Assembly: GCA_019636385.1 (NCBI GenBank)
Contig: JAHBXT010000001.1
Span: 496,001 to 560,000, forward strand
Source: Pirellulaceae bacterium
Lineage (GTDB): Bacteria; Planctomycetota; Planctomycetia; Pirellulales; Pirellulaceae
Direction of reading: 5' to 3'
DNA length: 64,000 bases
Numbering within the stretch: the first letter of the stretch is position 1; each line of letters opens with the position of its first letter. The translations under genes and the position numbers were made by a program. This document shows, piece after piece, positions 1 to 9,489 of this stretch. A model generated the notes under the pieces. The model saw only the letters and a list, made by a program, of their open reading frames with translations. It had not been told where the DNA came from and did no database searches.

Positions 1-696
1 TTTTAGAAACTGGCGTAAGAAGTGGCGATGTTTCTGCTTCTCTGCTTCATGTTCGACGGTGGTCGCCGCGCCTTCGTCGGCCCATCTGGGAACGTACTTG
101 TTCAGTCGGCCGAAGTACGTGGCCAGCAGAGTGTGCGTAATTTCATGAGGTAAGACACTATCCAAGATGCGCTCACGTGTTCCTTGCACGCTCATCATCC
201 AATTGCCGGGAATACCATGGCTGAGCGCAAATCGCGTCTCGCCACCTGCACCTAAGTTCTCCGAGTCTTGTACATGGATAGGACAGCGCTGCGACCAGTC
301 CGGCAATTCGTGACCAAACCAATGCATGGCCAGCTCTTGGCGTTGCGATTCGGCAGCTTCCGCCACCTGCTGAGCCCAATGCGACTCGGACGCAAACACG
401 ATAAAGTTTGTGGAATGCGCCACGAACTGACTGCGGCGCGGTGCTGGTGTTGTTCCGCGCACCACTGAAGGTCCAAGCTGTGCTGGGGACATTACGGGAA
501 CTGAAAACGGCATCATGTTTGGAGCCATCCCGGGCAGCATCTGTGGTGTGACGCTGGACATCATCGGACCAGGATAGGCCGCATGCATGTGAGCCGCTGG
601 CGGGATCGCCTGATGCAGAAACTGCGCCTCAACAGCGGCCGATAAGCAGACAGATAGTACTAGCCCCAGGACGGGGCGCAATCGACGAGCCTCCAT
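1..696 (-). CDS. Putative secreted zinc metallopeptidase, gluzincin-like (3' end cut by window edge)
   Basis: The first 232 codons of a minus-strand gene that runs off the left edge. The ATG at 696 is preceded by GGGAG. The protein opens with a signal peptide (Arg-rich start, then a Leu/Val core ending near Ala-Val-Glu-Ala-Gln at residue 25), followed by a Met/Pro-rich linker (residues 30-85) and a conserved part. Residues 184-188 read HEITH, and Glu208 in the motif WADEGA lies 20 residues later, the spacing expected of a gluzincin HExxH...E zinc site. It therefore probably acts outside the cytoplasm as a zinc peptidase. The substrate is unknown. It is transcribed divergently from the NRPS gene across a 166-bp gap. 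The C-terminal part, and so the exact family (DUF1570-like is one option), cannot be seen. Confidence 0.7.
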   Translation of the reverse strand, partial: MEARRLRPVLGLVLSVCLSAAVEAQFLHQAIPPAAHMHAAYPGPMMSSVTPQMLPGMAPNMMPFSVPVMSPAQLGPSVVRGTTPAPRRSQFVAHSTNFIVFASESHWAQQVAEAAESQRQELAMHWFGHELPDWSQRCPIHVQDSENLGAGGETRFALSHGIPGNWMMSVQGTRERILDSVLPHEITHTLLATYFGRLNKYVPRWADEGAATTVEHEAEKQKHRHFLRQFLK

Positions 697-862
697 GCTC
701 GATTCTCCCTTTAATTTTGCTCTATCACGACAGTTCCCGTCGCGGTCAGGCGGCAGTCTAGTTAACCCACTCGACCGTCGAAAGTGCAATCCGTTGATAG
801 CATTACCGTGATCCGATAGCAGCAAATGGCGAAAGGTTGTACAACTGTGGAGTCATGAACGT

Positions 863-3800
863 GTGCCGACCACGAAATTCGCGTGGATGCACGATACATT
901 GAAAGGACTTGACCCAGTGGATCAAACGCGACAGCCGCTGGCATCGCAGGCACCAAGTGAACTGCCCACAAACCAGCGTGAACTGCTAGCCAAGCTGCTC
1001 CGCGAGCGAGCTGCAAGCGAATCGCGATTTGCGATGTCCGCCGGGCAACAAGGGCTATGGCATGCCTACCGCCGCAATCCGAATTTAACTGCCTTCAATG
1101 TCTTTCTGCCCACGCGAATACGGGCTGCACTGCAACCCGAAGTTTTGCGACGAGCGATCAATCAGGTGGCTGAGCGCCATGCCGCCTTGCGGACAACGTT
1201 CAGCGATCATGCTGGCCAGTTAGCGCAGATTGTGCACCGACACCTGGAACCGGAGTTCATTTGTCGCCCACTGCCCGGCGCAACGGATGAAGCCATACGC
1301 CAGCGATTGACGCAAGAAATGCTACGACCGTTCGATTTGCAGCGCGGACCGCTGCTGCGAATCAGCGTGTATCAATTGGCTGACGACGACTGGGTTATAT
1401 TAGCGCTCACGCATCACATCATCGTTGACTTCTGGTCGTTGATTCTAATACTCAGCGAACTTCGACAACTCTATCCGCAGCTGGCCAGTGGCCAGGAGTT
1501 GCAACTGCCTGCCGCGGTCGACAACTACCAGCAGTTTGTAGTTGAGCAACAGGCGATGCTTGATGGCAACGAAGGTTTGCAGCTGGCCCAGTTCTGGCGT
1601 GAGACCTTGCAGAATACGCCACCGGTACTGGAGATCCCGAGCGACCGTCCGCGCCCGGCTACATTTACTCACCGCGCCGACTGCACGGCGATCCGTTTCA
1701 GTCGCGATGTTTCACAGCGCGTGGTGCAACTGGCCAGTCGTCTGCGGGCCACATCATTTGCTGTTGTTCACGCAGCCTTGCAGGTACTACTGAGTCGATA
1801 CAGTCGCCAAGAGTCATTCTTTATTGGCAGCCCTTTTTCTGGTCGATTGCATCACAAGTATGAACAGACGGTCGGATTTTTCATCAACATGCTGCCGTTA
1901 AAGGCGGAAGTACGCGGGCAACTAACGTTTGCCCAGCTCGTGCAGCAGACTTCACGTCATTTGGTTGACACGCTGGAGCACGAAGCGTTTCCAATTGCCG
2001 AAATCGTTCGCCAAGCTGGTATCGCCCGTGATCCCAGCCGTAGCCCGCTGTTCCAAGTCAGTTGCACGTTTGAAAAATCGCATAGGCCAGAAGAAGCCGG
2101 GCGCGGGGGATTCTTGTTTCCTGACCAGACGACGGTGTTTGACTTCGGTGGTTTGAGACAGGAAAGTTTCTATGTACCACACCCGACTTGCCATTACGAT
2201 CTGGAGTTCGTGTTTGAGCAAGCGGGCGACAGGCTGCAAGGCATGTTGATCTTCTGCCAAGACTTGTTCAACGCTTCGTCGATGCAAGTCATGTCGGAAA
2301 ACTTCAGTTCGCTGTTAGATAGCCTGTTGGCTCATCCCGAAATGCCACTGGCCGATGTGCCTTGGGACATGTTTCAGCATTTCACGGGCAAGCAGAGGCA
2401 AACTTCCGCAGCGACTGACGCCAGCTTAGCTCTGACGACCGTCCATGAGATGATCCTACAGGCGGCGGCTCGCAATCCAGGCGGATTGGCGCTACAAGCC
2501 GACGGGCAACAGGCGACCTACCGCGACTTATTCATGGTAGCTCATGGGTTGAGCCATCGCTTAAAGGCTTGGGTTACACATACCGACCAGTTGGTGGCTG
2601 TCGTTTGCCGGCAAGGCAGCCATGCTTTCGTTGGTATGTTGGCGGTTCAGTTGGCCGGTGGTGCCGCTGTACCTATCGACGCGACGCAACCATCGATTAG
2701 TTTGAAACAACTGCTGGGCGATGAAAACGTCCGCTGTGTACTGACCGACTGTCGCGAGCTATTGCCCGACAGCCCATCGATCCAGCGAACATTGGATATA
2801 TCGTTACAGCCGATGGCTGTTGCTACGCCGCGAGCTGCCGCAGTTGGCGTGGCCGCCGGCGACTTGGCCTACATGATCTACACTTCGGGATCCACCGGCG
2901 TCCCCAAGGGCGTGATGGTCCAGCACGGCAGTATCTGCAATACCTTGGCCTGGCGAACACGAGCACTTCCGCTAACCACCCAAGACCGCGTGCTGATGCT
3001 GTTGTCTCATCAGTTTGATGCGGCACTGGGGATTGCCTGGAGTTGTCTGGCGCAGGGAGCGACACTGATCTGGGCGGACCAGGCAGCACAGCGCGATCCA
3101 ATTCTGTTGTTGCAGCAGATTCAGCGCGACGCAATCAGCGTGCTGCCGTCTGTCCCAAGCCTGCTGAAGATCTTGGTGCAACATCCGCAGTTCGCTCGCT
3201 GTGGGAGCCTAAAACAGGTTTGGACCGGCGGTGAGCCGCTGCCGCCAGAATTGCCGACCTTAATTCGCTCCAAATTGCCGGTGCAAATCTGGAATTTGTA
3301 CGGTCCCACGGAGGCTGCGGTGGAGGCAACCGCCGAGGATGTCACGCACTATTGTGCCAATCAAAACATGACCATCGGTCGGCCGATCGACGCGATGCAA
3401 GTATTGGTGCTGGGCGAGCAGTTGGAATTGCTACCCGATACGGTACCGGGCCAACTGGCGATTTGCGGACCAGGGTTAGCGCGAGGTTACTTTGGCGATC
3501 CGACGCTGACTGGGCAGCGTTTCGTGACCAGCCCACATTTGCCAGGCAAGCGCCTCTATTTGACAGGCGATTTGGGACGACGACTGCCCGATGGGCGGAT
3601 CGAATTCTTGGGAAGACTGGATCATCAAGTTAAGGTTCGTGGCTATCGCATCGAACTGGGCGAGATCGAATCTGTCATCGAGTCGCATCCACAAGTTGAG
3701 CGTGCAGCCGTGATTGTGGATCAACCCGATTCCCCCAGCGCGCAATTGGTGGCCTACGTTGGTCCAGTGGACAAGTGCAGCTTGGACCCCGAAAGCTTGC

Positions 3801-5065
3801 GAAGCTACCTGGCAGCTCGATTGCCGCATTTCAAAGTGCCTGCGGCTATCGTCAGCCTGACTAGCATGCCACTGACCGGTAGTGGCAAAGTCGATCGTCG
3901 GCGTTTGCCGCAACATGTGCCTCCACAATCTTGGCTGGAACGTAGCGTGCCACCTCGAAATCCGTTGGAACAATATCTGGCAGACCAGTGGTCCACTCTG
4001 CTGAATTTGCCAACGATGGGGATTCATCAGAATTTTTTCGCGGTCGGTGGCAGTTCGCTTCAGGCTGCCATACTGACCGGACAATTGAGCGACCAATTGG
4101 GAGTTCATGTTCCGACCGCCTTGCTTTTTGATCTCGCCGATATCGCTCAAGTTGCCAGGCGCCTGGTTGAACTGCATCCACAGGTGATGATGACGCGCTT
4201 CGGACTTGAGTGTGTCGAGTTCTATCAACAAACCGAAAATACCACCGTCAGCTCCAGCGCTCACCCACTGCTGGCTCCGCTGAAGCCATCGGGCAATCGG
4301 CCTCCGATTTTCATGGTTCACCCGCCTGGTGGCATTGTGGTCTGCTATCGTGAGTTGGCGCAGCACTTGCCTGAAAGTCAGCCGCTATGGGCAATTCGTT
4401 CCCGAGGCTTGCACGGTCATGAACAACTGCCCGAGTCGATTCAGCAGATGGCCAGTGAATACTTGGCGGCTCTTGGCTGGGTTCAGCCCGCTGGTCCCTA
4501 CACCCTGGGAGGTTGGTCACTGGGCGGCCTCATAGCCTACGAGATGGCTCGACAATTGATCGAGCAGGGGAAGCTGGTCGAGCGGTTGGTTTTTCTGGAT
4601 ACGACCATTCCCGAAGGCGCGACCGATTGCGTGCCATTGGATGAGCAGGTCAATGTGGGGCAAGAGTATGGTATCCAGCTAACATTGGATCAGCTTGGGG
4701 AACTTTCGCCAGAGCAGCAGTTGCCGCTACTGCATGCACATGCAGACAAACTGGGAATCCTAGACCAGCAGTCGCCAAAGGATGTCGTGGCCCGGGTGCT
4801 GAGCGACTTGCAGAATCTGTTTCATCATCACGTCAAGTTGTCGCGGCAATACAAGCTGCAGCCCATCCCGGTGCGGCTGTTGTTGTTGCGGCCCCAGGAG
4901 GTACCGTTTGAGCTGGCGGTCAGTCCAGATCGCGGCTGGCGCCATCTGGTGGATGATGTGCAGGTTCACATGGTTCCCGGCCATCATCACAGCATGGTCC
5001 AGTCGCCGCATGTTAGCAAACTTGCAGCCATACTAGCCCAGCAACTACAGCTTATGGCACCTTGA
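863..5065 (+). CDS. Single-module nonribosomal peptide synthetase, C-A-PCP-TE
   Basis: A 1400-residue NRPS with one complete module. The condensation domain covers about residues 45-500, with core motif HHIIVDF at 184-190, where the usual Gly after the Asp is Phe. The adenylation domain covers about 525-1030: YTSGSTGVPKG near 673, NLYGPTE near 811, a TGD motif, then GSGKVDR with the catalytic Lys. The carrier domain has GGSSL, with Ser1065 the expected phosphopantetheine site. The thioesterase has GWSLGG (Ser1219) and a terminal His cluster near 1374. It should activate one amino acid, acylate or condense it, and release the product. My hand-read specificity residues (about D-A-G-P-W-G-L-V-E) match no code I can name. 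The start is GTG at 863; an in-frame ATG lies at 887. No MbtH, phosphopantetheinyl transferase, exporter or second module is nearby. Confidence 0.93.
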   Translation: MPTTKFAWMHDTLKGLDPVDQTRQPLASQAPSELPTNQRELLAKLLRERAASESRFAMSAGQQGLWHAYRRNPNLTAFNVFLPTRIRAALQPEVLRRAINQVAERHAALRTTFSDHAGQLAQIVHRHLEPEFICRPLPGATDEAIRQRLTQEMLRPFDLQRGPLLRISVYQLADDDWVILALTHHIIVDFWSLILILSELRQLYPQLASGQELQLPAAVDNYQQFVVEQQAMLDGNEGLQLAQFWRETLQNTPPVLEIPSDRPRPATFTHRADCTAIRFSRDVSQRVVQLASRLRATSFAVVHAALQVLLSRYSRQESFFIGSPFSGRLHHKYEQTVGFFINMLPLKAEVRGQLTFAQLVQQTSRHLVDTLEHEAFPIAEIVRQAGIARDPSRSPLFQVSCTFEKSHRPEEAGRGGFLFPDQTTVFDFGGLRQESFYVPHPTCHYDLEFVFEQAGDRLQGMLIFCQDLFNASSMQVMSENFSSLLDSLLAHPEMPLADVPWDMFQHFTGKQRQTSAATDASLALTTVHEMILQAAARNPGGLALQADGQQATYRDLFMVAHGLSHRLKAWVTHTDQLVAVVCRQGSHAFVGMLAVQLAGGAAVPIDATQPSISLKQLLGDENVRCVLTDCRELLPDSPSIQRTLDISLQPMAVATPRAAAVGVAAGDLAYMIYTSGSTGVPKGVMVQHGSICNTLAWRTRALPLTTQDRVLMLLSHQFDAALGIAWSCLAQGATLIWADQAAQRDPILLLQQIQRDAISVLPSVPSLLKILVQHPQFARCGSLKQVWTGGEPLPPELPTLIRSKLPVQIWNLYGPTEAAVEATAEDVTHYCANQNMTIGRPIDAMQVLVLGEQLELLPDTVPGQLAICGPGLARGYFGDPTLTGQRFVTSPHLPGKRLYLTGDLGRRLPDGRIEFLGRLDHQVKVRGYRIELGEIESVIESHPQVERAAVIVDQPDSPSAQLVAYVGPVDKCSLDPESLRSYLAARLPHFKVPAAIVSLTSMPLTGSGKVDRRRLPQHVPPQSWLERSVPPRNPLEQYLADQWSTLLNLPTMGIHQNFFAVGGSSLQAAILTGQLSDQLGVHVPTALLFDLADIAQVARRLVELHPQVMMTRFGLECVEFYQQTENTTVSSSAHPLLAPLKPSGNRPPIFMVHPPGGIVVCYRELAQHLPESQPLWAIRSRGLHGHEQLPESIQQMASEYLAALGWVQPAGPYTLGGWSLGGLIAYEMARQLIEQGKLVERLVFLDTTIPEGATDCVPLDEQVNVGQEYGIQLTLDQLGELSPEQQLPLLHAHADKLGILDQQSPKDVVARVLSDLQNLFHHHVKLSRQYKLQPIPVRLLLLRPQEVPFELAVSPDRGWRHLVDDVQVHMVPGHHHSMVQSPHVSKLAAILAQQLQLMAP

Positions 5066-5140
5066 TTGGTGGCAAGCCATGCAAGTCATGCCCAGGCTGC
5101 GTTAGGTTGATAGGATTTCCGACCGACGCATAGCGGTCAG

Positions 5141-6712
5141 TCAACTCCAACCGGCAGTCAGCGGTTTGTTGGTAACCAAAGCCGACGTCGGACACTGCTG
5201 GGCATCTGACAACGAACTGGAGCCCGTCTCAGAAGGCAGTTCGATGCGCGTTGGTTGCGCCTGGCTGGTCATCTGCTGAGCGCCAATCAGAAAGCTACTG
5301 AACTGCCATTGGCCAGGATCGCTTGCGTCAAGACTGGGATTTGGAACCCAATCCACGGGCTTAGAGATAACCGGTCCAAGATAGGGGCGGGCGAAGGCCA
5401 AAATCTCTTCATGCGGTAGTTGGTCAGGTAAATTCACGCCGCGATTGGGATTCTGCAACATCCACACGATGGCTCCCAGCATCGACGAGGCGACTTGCAG
5501 CGTCGTTGGATTTTGACCCGGCACCAGCCTGCGGGATTCGTGAATGTCTAGCAGGCTGCCGATCCACCAAGCTCCATAGTCGTGTCCCATCAACAGACAA
5601 CCGAGAATGTCAGCACCTTCGGTGATGTCATCATTGAGAATCCGCAGTTCTTCCTGCAATCGCAGGTCTCGAGCGCGAAGTTCATACAGCGAGGCTACCG
5701 CACTGTCGGTCGGCCAATAGGCATAATGGACTGTCGGCCGATAGACCACCTGATCATGCGAGTCAGTCACCGTCAAATATTCGCTAATGCTAAAGGCTTC
5801 GCCGTGGCGGATGACCATGCCTTGGATTGGACCTCCCGGCACCCACGACCGAACCAACGTATCCATACCGCGCCGTGCAAGAAAAATCTGATTGCGCGGG
5901 CCGTGAGCATGCTGTCTGGCACCGGCAGGCAAAGCCTGCTCGTGAGTTCCCCAGCCCATTTCCGCCGGAGCGATTCCCTCTTCGTAAAAGCCTTCGATGC
6001 TCCAGGTATTGACGAATTCATTGGGCTGCTTAGGTCGGTCGGTTACCTGAGTATCGCGTTCGCTGATGTGAATGACCCGCGTTCCTGTCAACCAAGCCAA
6101 TTGATTGAAGGCTTGATCGTCGATGGCGGCCCGCAGCCGACGTGCACGTTTATCATTGGGCCTGTCGGCCACAATCCGTTCGGCGATCTCTAACAGCGCC
6201 ACTTTGACCAGGTGCGAAACCAATCCTGGATTGGCTCCGTGATCGAGCACTGCCGTGGGGCCGTCGTCCGGTTGTTGCCACGACTGAACCAAGTGGCGAA
6301 TTTTCATCTGGCGAGCATACAACGTCTGCTCGGCATCCACTTTGGTGTAGGGATCCCACTCCTCGACCGAAGTGTTGATGTACAACACTCCGCGCTGATG
6401 CGCCCAATCCAACAGAGTCCGCGTTTCAATATTCCAGGCAACATCGATCAACAAATCACCGCGATCAAGATGTTGGCCCAGTACCTGCTGGTAGTTTTCA
6501 GGAGTAATCTGAAGCTGCTTGTATTGCACACCGTGCCGCAGGCTGGATGCGATCCTGCCTCGATTGTCCACCATGTCGATGACCAGAATCCGGTCAGCAG
6601 GCATCTGGAGATGGCGGGTGATCAGCGGCAATAGACACTGAGCCACACTTCCACATCCCAGAACAACAATACGTCCAGAAAAGGGGACGCGAGCAGCGGC
6701 GGATACATGCAT
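5141..6712 (-). CDS. hss: Homospermidine synthase
   Basis: A 523-residue protein matching the homospermidine synthase/saccharopine-dehydrogenase-like fold. The N-terminal Rossmann motif reads VLGCGSVAQCLLPLI, and the conserved family stretch DHGANPGLVSHLVK lies in the middle. The enzyme makes sym-homospermidine from putrescine and spermidine (or two putrescines) using NAD as a prosthetic hydride carrier, in the cytosol. The length fits the family. It is convergent with the NRPS gene (75 bp between stops) and has no polyamine partner gene nearby, so it is probably a monocistronic housekeeping polyamine gene. Carboxynorspermidine dehydrogenase is the related alternative but is shorter and lacks this motif arrangement. 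Confidence 0.85.
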   Translation of the reverse strand: MHVSAAARVPFSGRIVVLGCGSVAQCLLPLITRHLQMPADRILVIDMVDNRGRIASSLRHGVQYKQLQITPENYQQVLGQHLDRGDLLIDVAWNIETRTLLDWAHQRGVLYINTSVEEWDPYTKVDAEQTLYARQMKIRHLVQSWQQPDDGPTAVLDHGANPGLVSHLVKVALLEIAERIVADRPNDKRARRLRAAIDDQAFNQLAWLTGTRVIHISERDTQVTDRPKQPNEFVNTWSIEGFYEEGIAPAEMGWGTHEQALPAGARQHAHGPRNQIFLARRGMDTLVRSWVPGGPIQGMVIRHGEAFSISEYLTVTDSHDQVVYRPTVHYAYWPTDSAVASLYELRARDLRLQEELRILNDDITEGADILGCLLMGHDYGAWWIGSLLDIHESRRLVPGQNPTTLQVASSMLGAIVWMLQNPNRGVNLPDQLPHEEILAFARPYLGPVISKPVDWVPNPSLDASDPGQWQFSSFLIGAQQMTSQAQPTRIELPSETGSSSLSDAQQCPTSALVTNKPLTAGWS

Positions 6713-6947
6713 CTATAGAGTACCTCACTTGTGGCAAACGGACTTTGCTGACGCCTGGTCAGATTGCTAGACAGTTAGCAACCTGGGACACCAACGGAAA
6801 GAAAACGGGTTAATTTCTTAAGTTCGCACGACGAACAGGGGAGATTGTCCTGCCGTCATTAAATTGTCGAAGGAACAGCGGCAATTTGCCAAATGGCAAT
6901 CAAGTAAATTCTGTGCCACTATTGTACTACCAAACACCGCCAGTTGT

Positions 6948-8447
6948 CTATTGCCGCGAGCCGTTTTGGCCAGACGGATTGCGAAACTGGAGCACGCCGT
7001 CTTCCAGCGAACCGCTGTGGAACATTTTTTTATCTTTGCGGTAATTCTGCGGATTAATCCACGGTTCCCGATCGCCTTGTTTGGGTAGTAGATGCACGGC
7101 TCGCTGGATGTAGCCAGGAGTAAAGCCTTCGATCCATGGCCTGGGCTGCATATCGGCGTCCTCAGGCCGCAGACACGGCTCGACGATCTGCGTACCGGTC
7201 TGGTCCATGTGGTTGATCAACCGGCACACGAACTCGGCAATCAAATCCGCCCGCAGCGTCCAACTGGCGTTCACATAGCCAAACACGGTGGCCAAATTGG
7301 GCAAGCCGGTGTACATCATGCCTTTGTAGGACCAGGTGTCCGGAAAGTTAACTCGCCGGCCGTCGACTTCGACTTCGGCCTCGCCGGCCACAACTAGGTT
7401 CAGGCCCGTCGCCAGAATTAGGATGTCCGCATCCAGATGCTGCCCCGAGCGCAGCGCGACTCCCGTGGGCGTAATCGACTCGATCTGATCGGTGACGACA
7501 CTAACTTTGCCGCTGCGTATAGCTTGGAACAAATCGCCGTTGGGCACTAGACACAACCGCTCGTCCCACGGGTTGTACCGCGGACTGAAATGCTTTTCGA
7601 CATCGTAGTCCGCCCCTAGCTCTTTGCGCACCCGCTTGAGCAGTAGTTTGCGGGCCTTATCCGGAGATCGACGACTCCAATTGTAGATCACCTGCTGCAA
7701 AAACACATTCTTCCAGCGTGTTACGGCGTAAGCCCACTTCTCTGGAAGTACTCGGCGCAGGCCATTGTTAATCAGATCTCGATCGGGCATGGCGATGACG
7801 TAAGTTGGCGAGCGCTGGAGCATGGTTACATGCCGGGCTTTGGAGGCCATGGACGGCACGAGCGTCATCGCAGTGGCTCCCGAACCAATTACCACCACCC
7901 GCTGATCCGTGTAGTCCAAGCCTTCCGGCCATTGCTGCGGCTGCACTACCGGACCTTGAAACTGCTCGATACCCGGCAGAGCGGGTACGTAACCTGAACG
8001 ATAGCTGTAGTACCCGGAGCAGCCCAGTAGAAAACTGGTGGTATAGGTTCGCAACTGATGATCGCTGCCACACTGCACCGTAACCGTCCAGCGGGCGTCG
8101 CTGCTGGACCAAGCTGCCTTAACGACTTTGTGCTCTAGTCGTATATGTCGCTGAATGTCATTCTCGGTAGCCGTCTCTTGGATGTAATTCAGGATTGCTG
8201 GGCCATCAGCAATCGCTTTGGCAGCTTTCCATGGCTTGAAGTTGTAGCCCAGCGTATGCATGTCGCTATCGGAGCGAATTCCAGGGTAGCGAAACAAATC
8301 CCAAGTGCCACCGATCGTACTGCGGGCTTCCAACAGCACAAATCGTTTGGAGGGACAGTGCAGTTGCAGGTGCCGGGCGGCACCGATGCCGGACAAGCCC
8401 GCACCGATAATGATTACATCAAAGTGTTCCGCTGACTGATTCACCAT
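6948..8447 (-). CDS. Flavin-containing monooxygenase, Baeyer-Villiger type (altered fingerprint)
   Basis: A 499-residue flavoprotein from the ATG at 8447. Just after that start comes the FAD-binding motif (FDVIIIGAGLSGIG), then the second nucleotide-binding motif VVVIGSGATA typical of NADPH-dependent class B monooxygenases. The Baeyer-Villiger fingerprint FxGxxxHxxxWP is present as FQGPVVQPQQWP: His is replaced by Gln (codon at 7941-7943). It probably oxidises a ketone or a soft nucleophile using NADPH and oxygen; the substrate is unknown. An upstream in-frame ATG at 8633 would run into the preceding gene, and GAGG lies just before 8447, so I chose the later start. The next upstream gene on this strand is the SMP-30-like protein, 88 bp away. 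Some bona fide family members tolerate changes at the fingerprint His, but activity is often reduced. Confidence 0.83.
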   Translation of the reverse strand: MVNQSAEHFDVIIIGAGLSGIGAARHLQLHCPSKRFVLLEARSTIGGTWDLFRYPGIRSDSDMHTLGYNFKPWKAAKAIADGPAILNYIQETATENDIQRHIRLEHKVVKAAWSSSDARWTVTVQCGSDHQLRTYTTSFLLGCSGYYSYRSGYVPALPGIEQFQGPVVQPQQWPEGLDYTDQRVVVIGSGATAMTLVPSMASKARHVTMLQRSPTYVIAMPDRDLINNGLRRVLPEKWAYAVTRWKNVFLQQVIYNWSRRSPDKARKLLLKRVRKELGADYDVEKHFSPRYNPWDERLCLVPNGDLFQAIRSGKVSVVTDQIESITPTGVALRSGQHLDADILILATGLNLVVAGEAEVEVDGRRVNFPDTWSYKGMMYTGLPNLATVFGYVNASWTLRADLIAEFVCRLINHMDQTGTQIVEPCLRPEDADMQPRPWIEGFTPGYIQRAVHLLPKQGDREPWINPQNYRKDKKMFHSGSLEDGVLQFRNPSGQNGSRQ

Positions 8448-8535
8448 TACCTCGATAGGGCACTTAGTCGATAGATCATGCTCAAAAGCTACCGCGCGAA
8501 CTAAGTCGCACAAGCGCATGCACTTCCAGAAATTG

Positions 8536-9489
8536 TCATTTCTTCGGTGGCAAAATGACTCGGCCTTGGACGCCCACATCCAACCGGAAAACCGCACCCG
8601 GTTTGCCATCGGCTCCAATACTGCCCGTGACAAACAGTTGGTCGTGATTGGGGCCGCCGAAAGCGACGTTGCTGGTAAGCTGATTGCCGCCGTCGTACTG
8701 TCGTATCAGTTTGCCGGCCGGGTCTAACACCTGCACCTGCTTCATACCGTAGTGCGCAACATACAGGTTGCCTTGAGCATCCAGACACATGCCATCGGGT
8801 TGATTGTCTTCCCATTTACCGCTGGCGCTGGTCGGCAGTTGCGCGAAAACACGCATTGGGCCAACTTTTCCCGGCGCAATCACCGGATACTCCAGCACAC
8901 GATTCAATTGGCTTTCACCCACCAACAGCCGCTGGCCGTCCTGTGTCAGCACGATTCCGTTAGGGAAAGCCAACCCCGATGCCACCAGATGTGTTATGCC
9001 CGCAGCGTCCACAAAGTGAATGGTGCCGATCGGATTATCCTTGCCGGACTCGCCGGGGTCCGTGAAATAAAAGCCGCCTGCCGGGTCCAATGTCAAATCG
9101 TTGGGACCGCGCAGCGCCACACCGTTGCACTGCGTGGATGCGGCTGCGAGCGGTACCCCCGCCGCATCTAACCGCAGCACCGCGTGTTGACTGGCATCAC
9201 ATACCAAGTGCGTCCCATCGGCTAAAATCTTGTGTCCGTTAGGCGCACCGGTAACTGCAAATGTCTGGTTCTGGCCATCGACACGAAACTGGGTAATCGT
9301 CTTACCCCACGAGATGTAACCCCGTCCACCATGATCGAAGACGACTCCTTCGCAATAGCTCGCTACTTCAAACAGGTTGACAGGCTTTACCGCGTCGCTG
9401 GCCGGCAATTCTTGGCCGACGATCATCGGCACGCTCGGCCAACTGCAAAGCAGTAGCACCAGCCCCACGAAAACTCTCAAGCAATTCAT
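8536..9489 (-). CDS. Secreted SMP-30/gluconolactonase/LRE family protein
   Basis: A 317-residue protein with a signal peptide (hydrophobic residues 5-22, cleavage likely after GQ-E at about 27). The body has the repeat pattern of a six-bladed SMP-30-type propeller: GPNDLTLDPAGGFYFTDP, then FPNGIVLTQDG and QPDGMCLDAQGNLYVAHYG. These contain the Asn and Asp that bind the divalent metal in this family, and an early Glu (SYCEGVVFD) fits the remaining ligand. The probable role is periplasmic hydrolysis of a sugar lactone, but many planctomycete members are uncharacterised. The gene is minus strand, 88 bp upstream of the monooxygenase start, so the two may be co-transcribed. Its own 5' leader contains a terminator-like hairpin (9703-9729). 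Confidence 0.85.
   Translation of the reverse strand: MNCLRVFVGLVLLLCSWPSVPMIVGQELPASDAVKPVNLFEVASYCEGVVFDHGGRGYISWGKTITQFRVDGQNQTFAVTGAPNGHKILADGTHLVCDASQHAVLRLDAAGVPLAAASTQCNGVALRGPNDLTLDPAGGFYFTDPGESGKDNPIGTIHFVDAAGITHLVASGLAFPNGIVLTQDGQRLLVGESQLNRVLEYPVIAPGKVGPMRVFAQLPTSASGKWEDNQPDGMCLDAQGNLYVAHYGMKQVQVLDPAGKLIRQYDGGNQLTSNVAFGGPNHDQLFVTGSIGADGKPGAVFRLDVGVQGRVILPPKK

Noticed and set aside
3476..4366. A 296-codon minus-strand frame inside the NRPS
   Set aside because: It covers the A/PCP/TE region antisense and has no recognisable domain; the NRPS reading is certain.
5582..6193. A 203-codon plus-strand frame inside hss
   Set aside because: It lies wholly within the homospermidine synthase gene on the opposite strand and has no family features; it is a GC-driven shadow.
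6864..7088. A 74-codon frame at the monooxygenase end
   Set aside because: It overlaps the C-terminal coding region antisense and has no conserved pattern.
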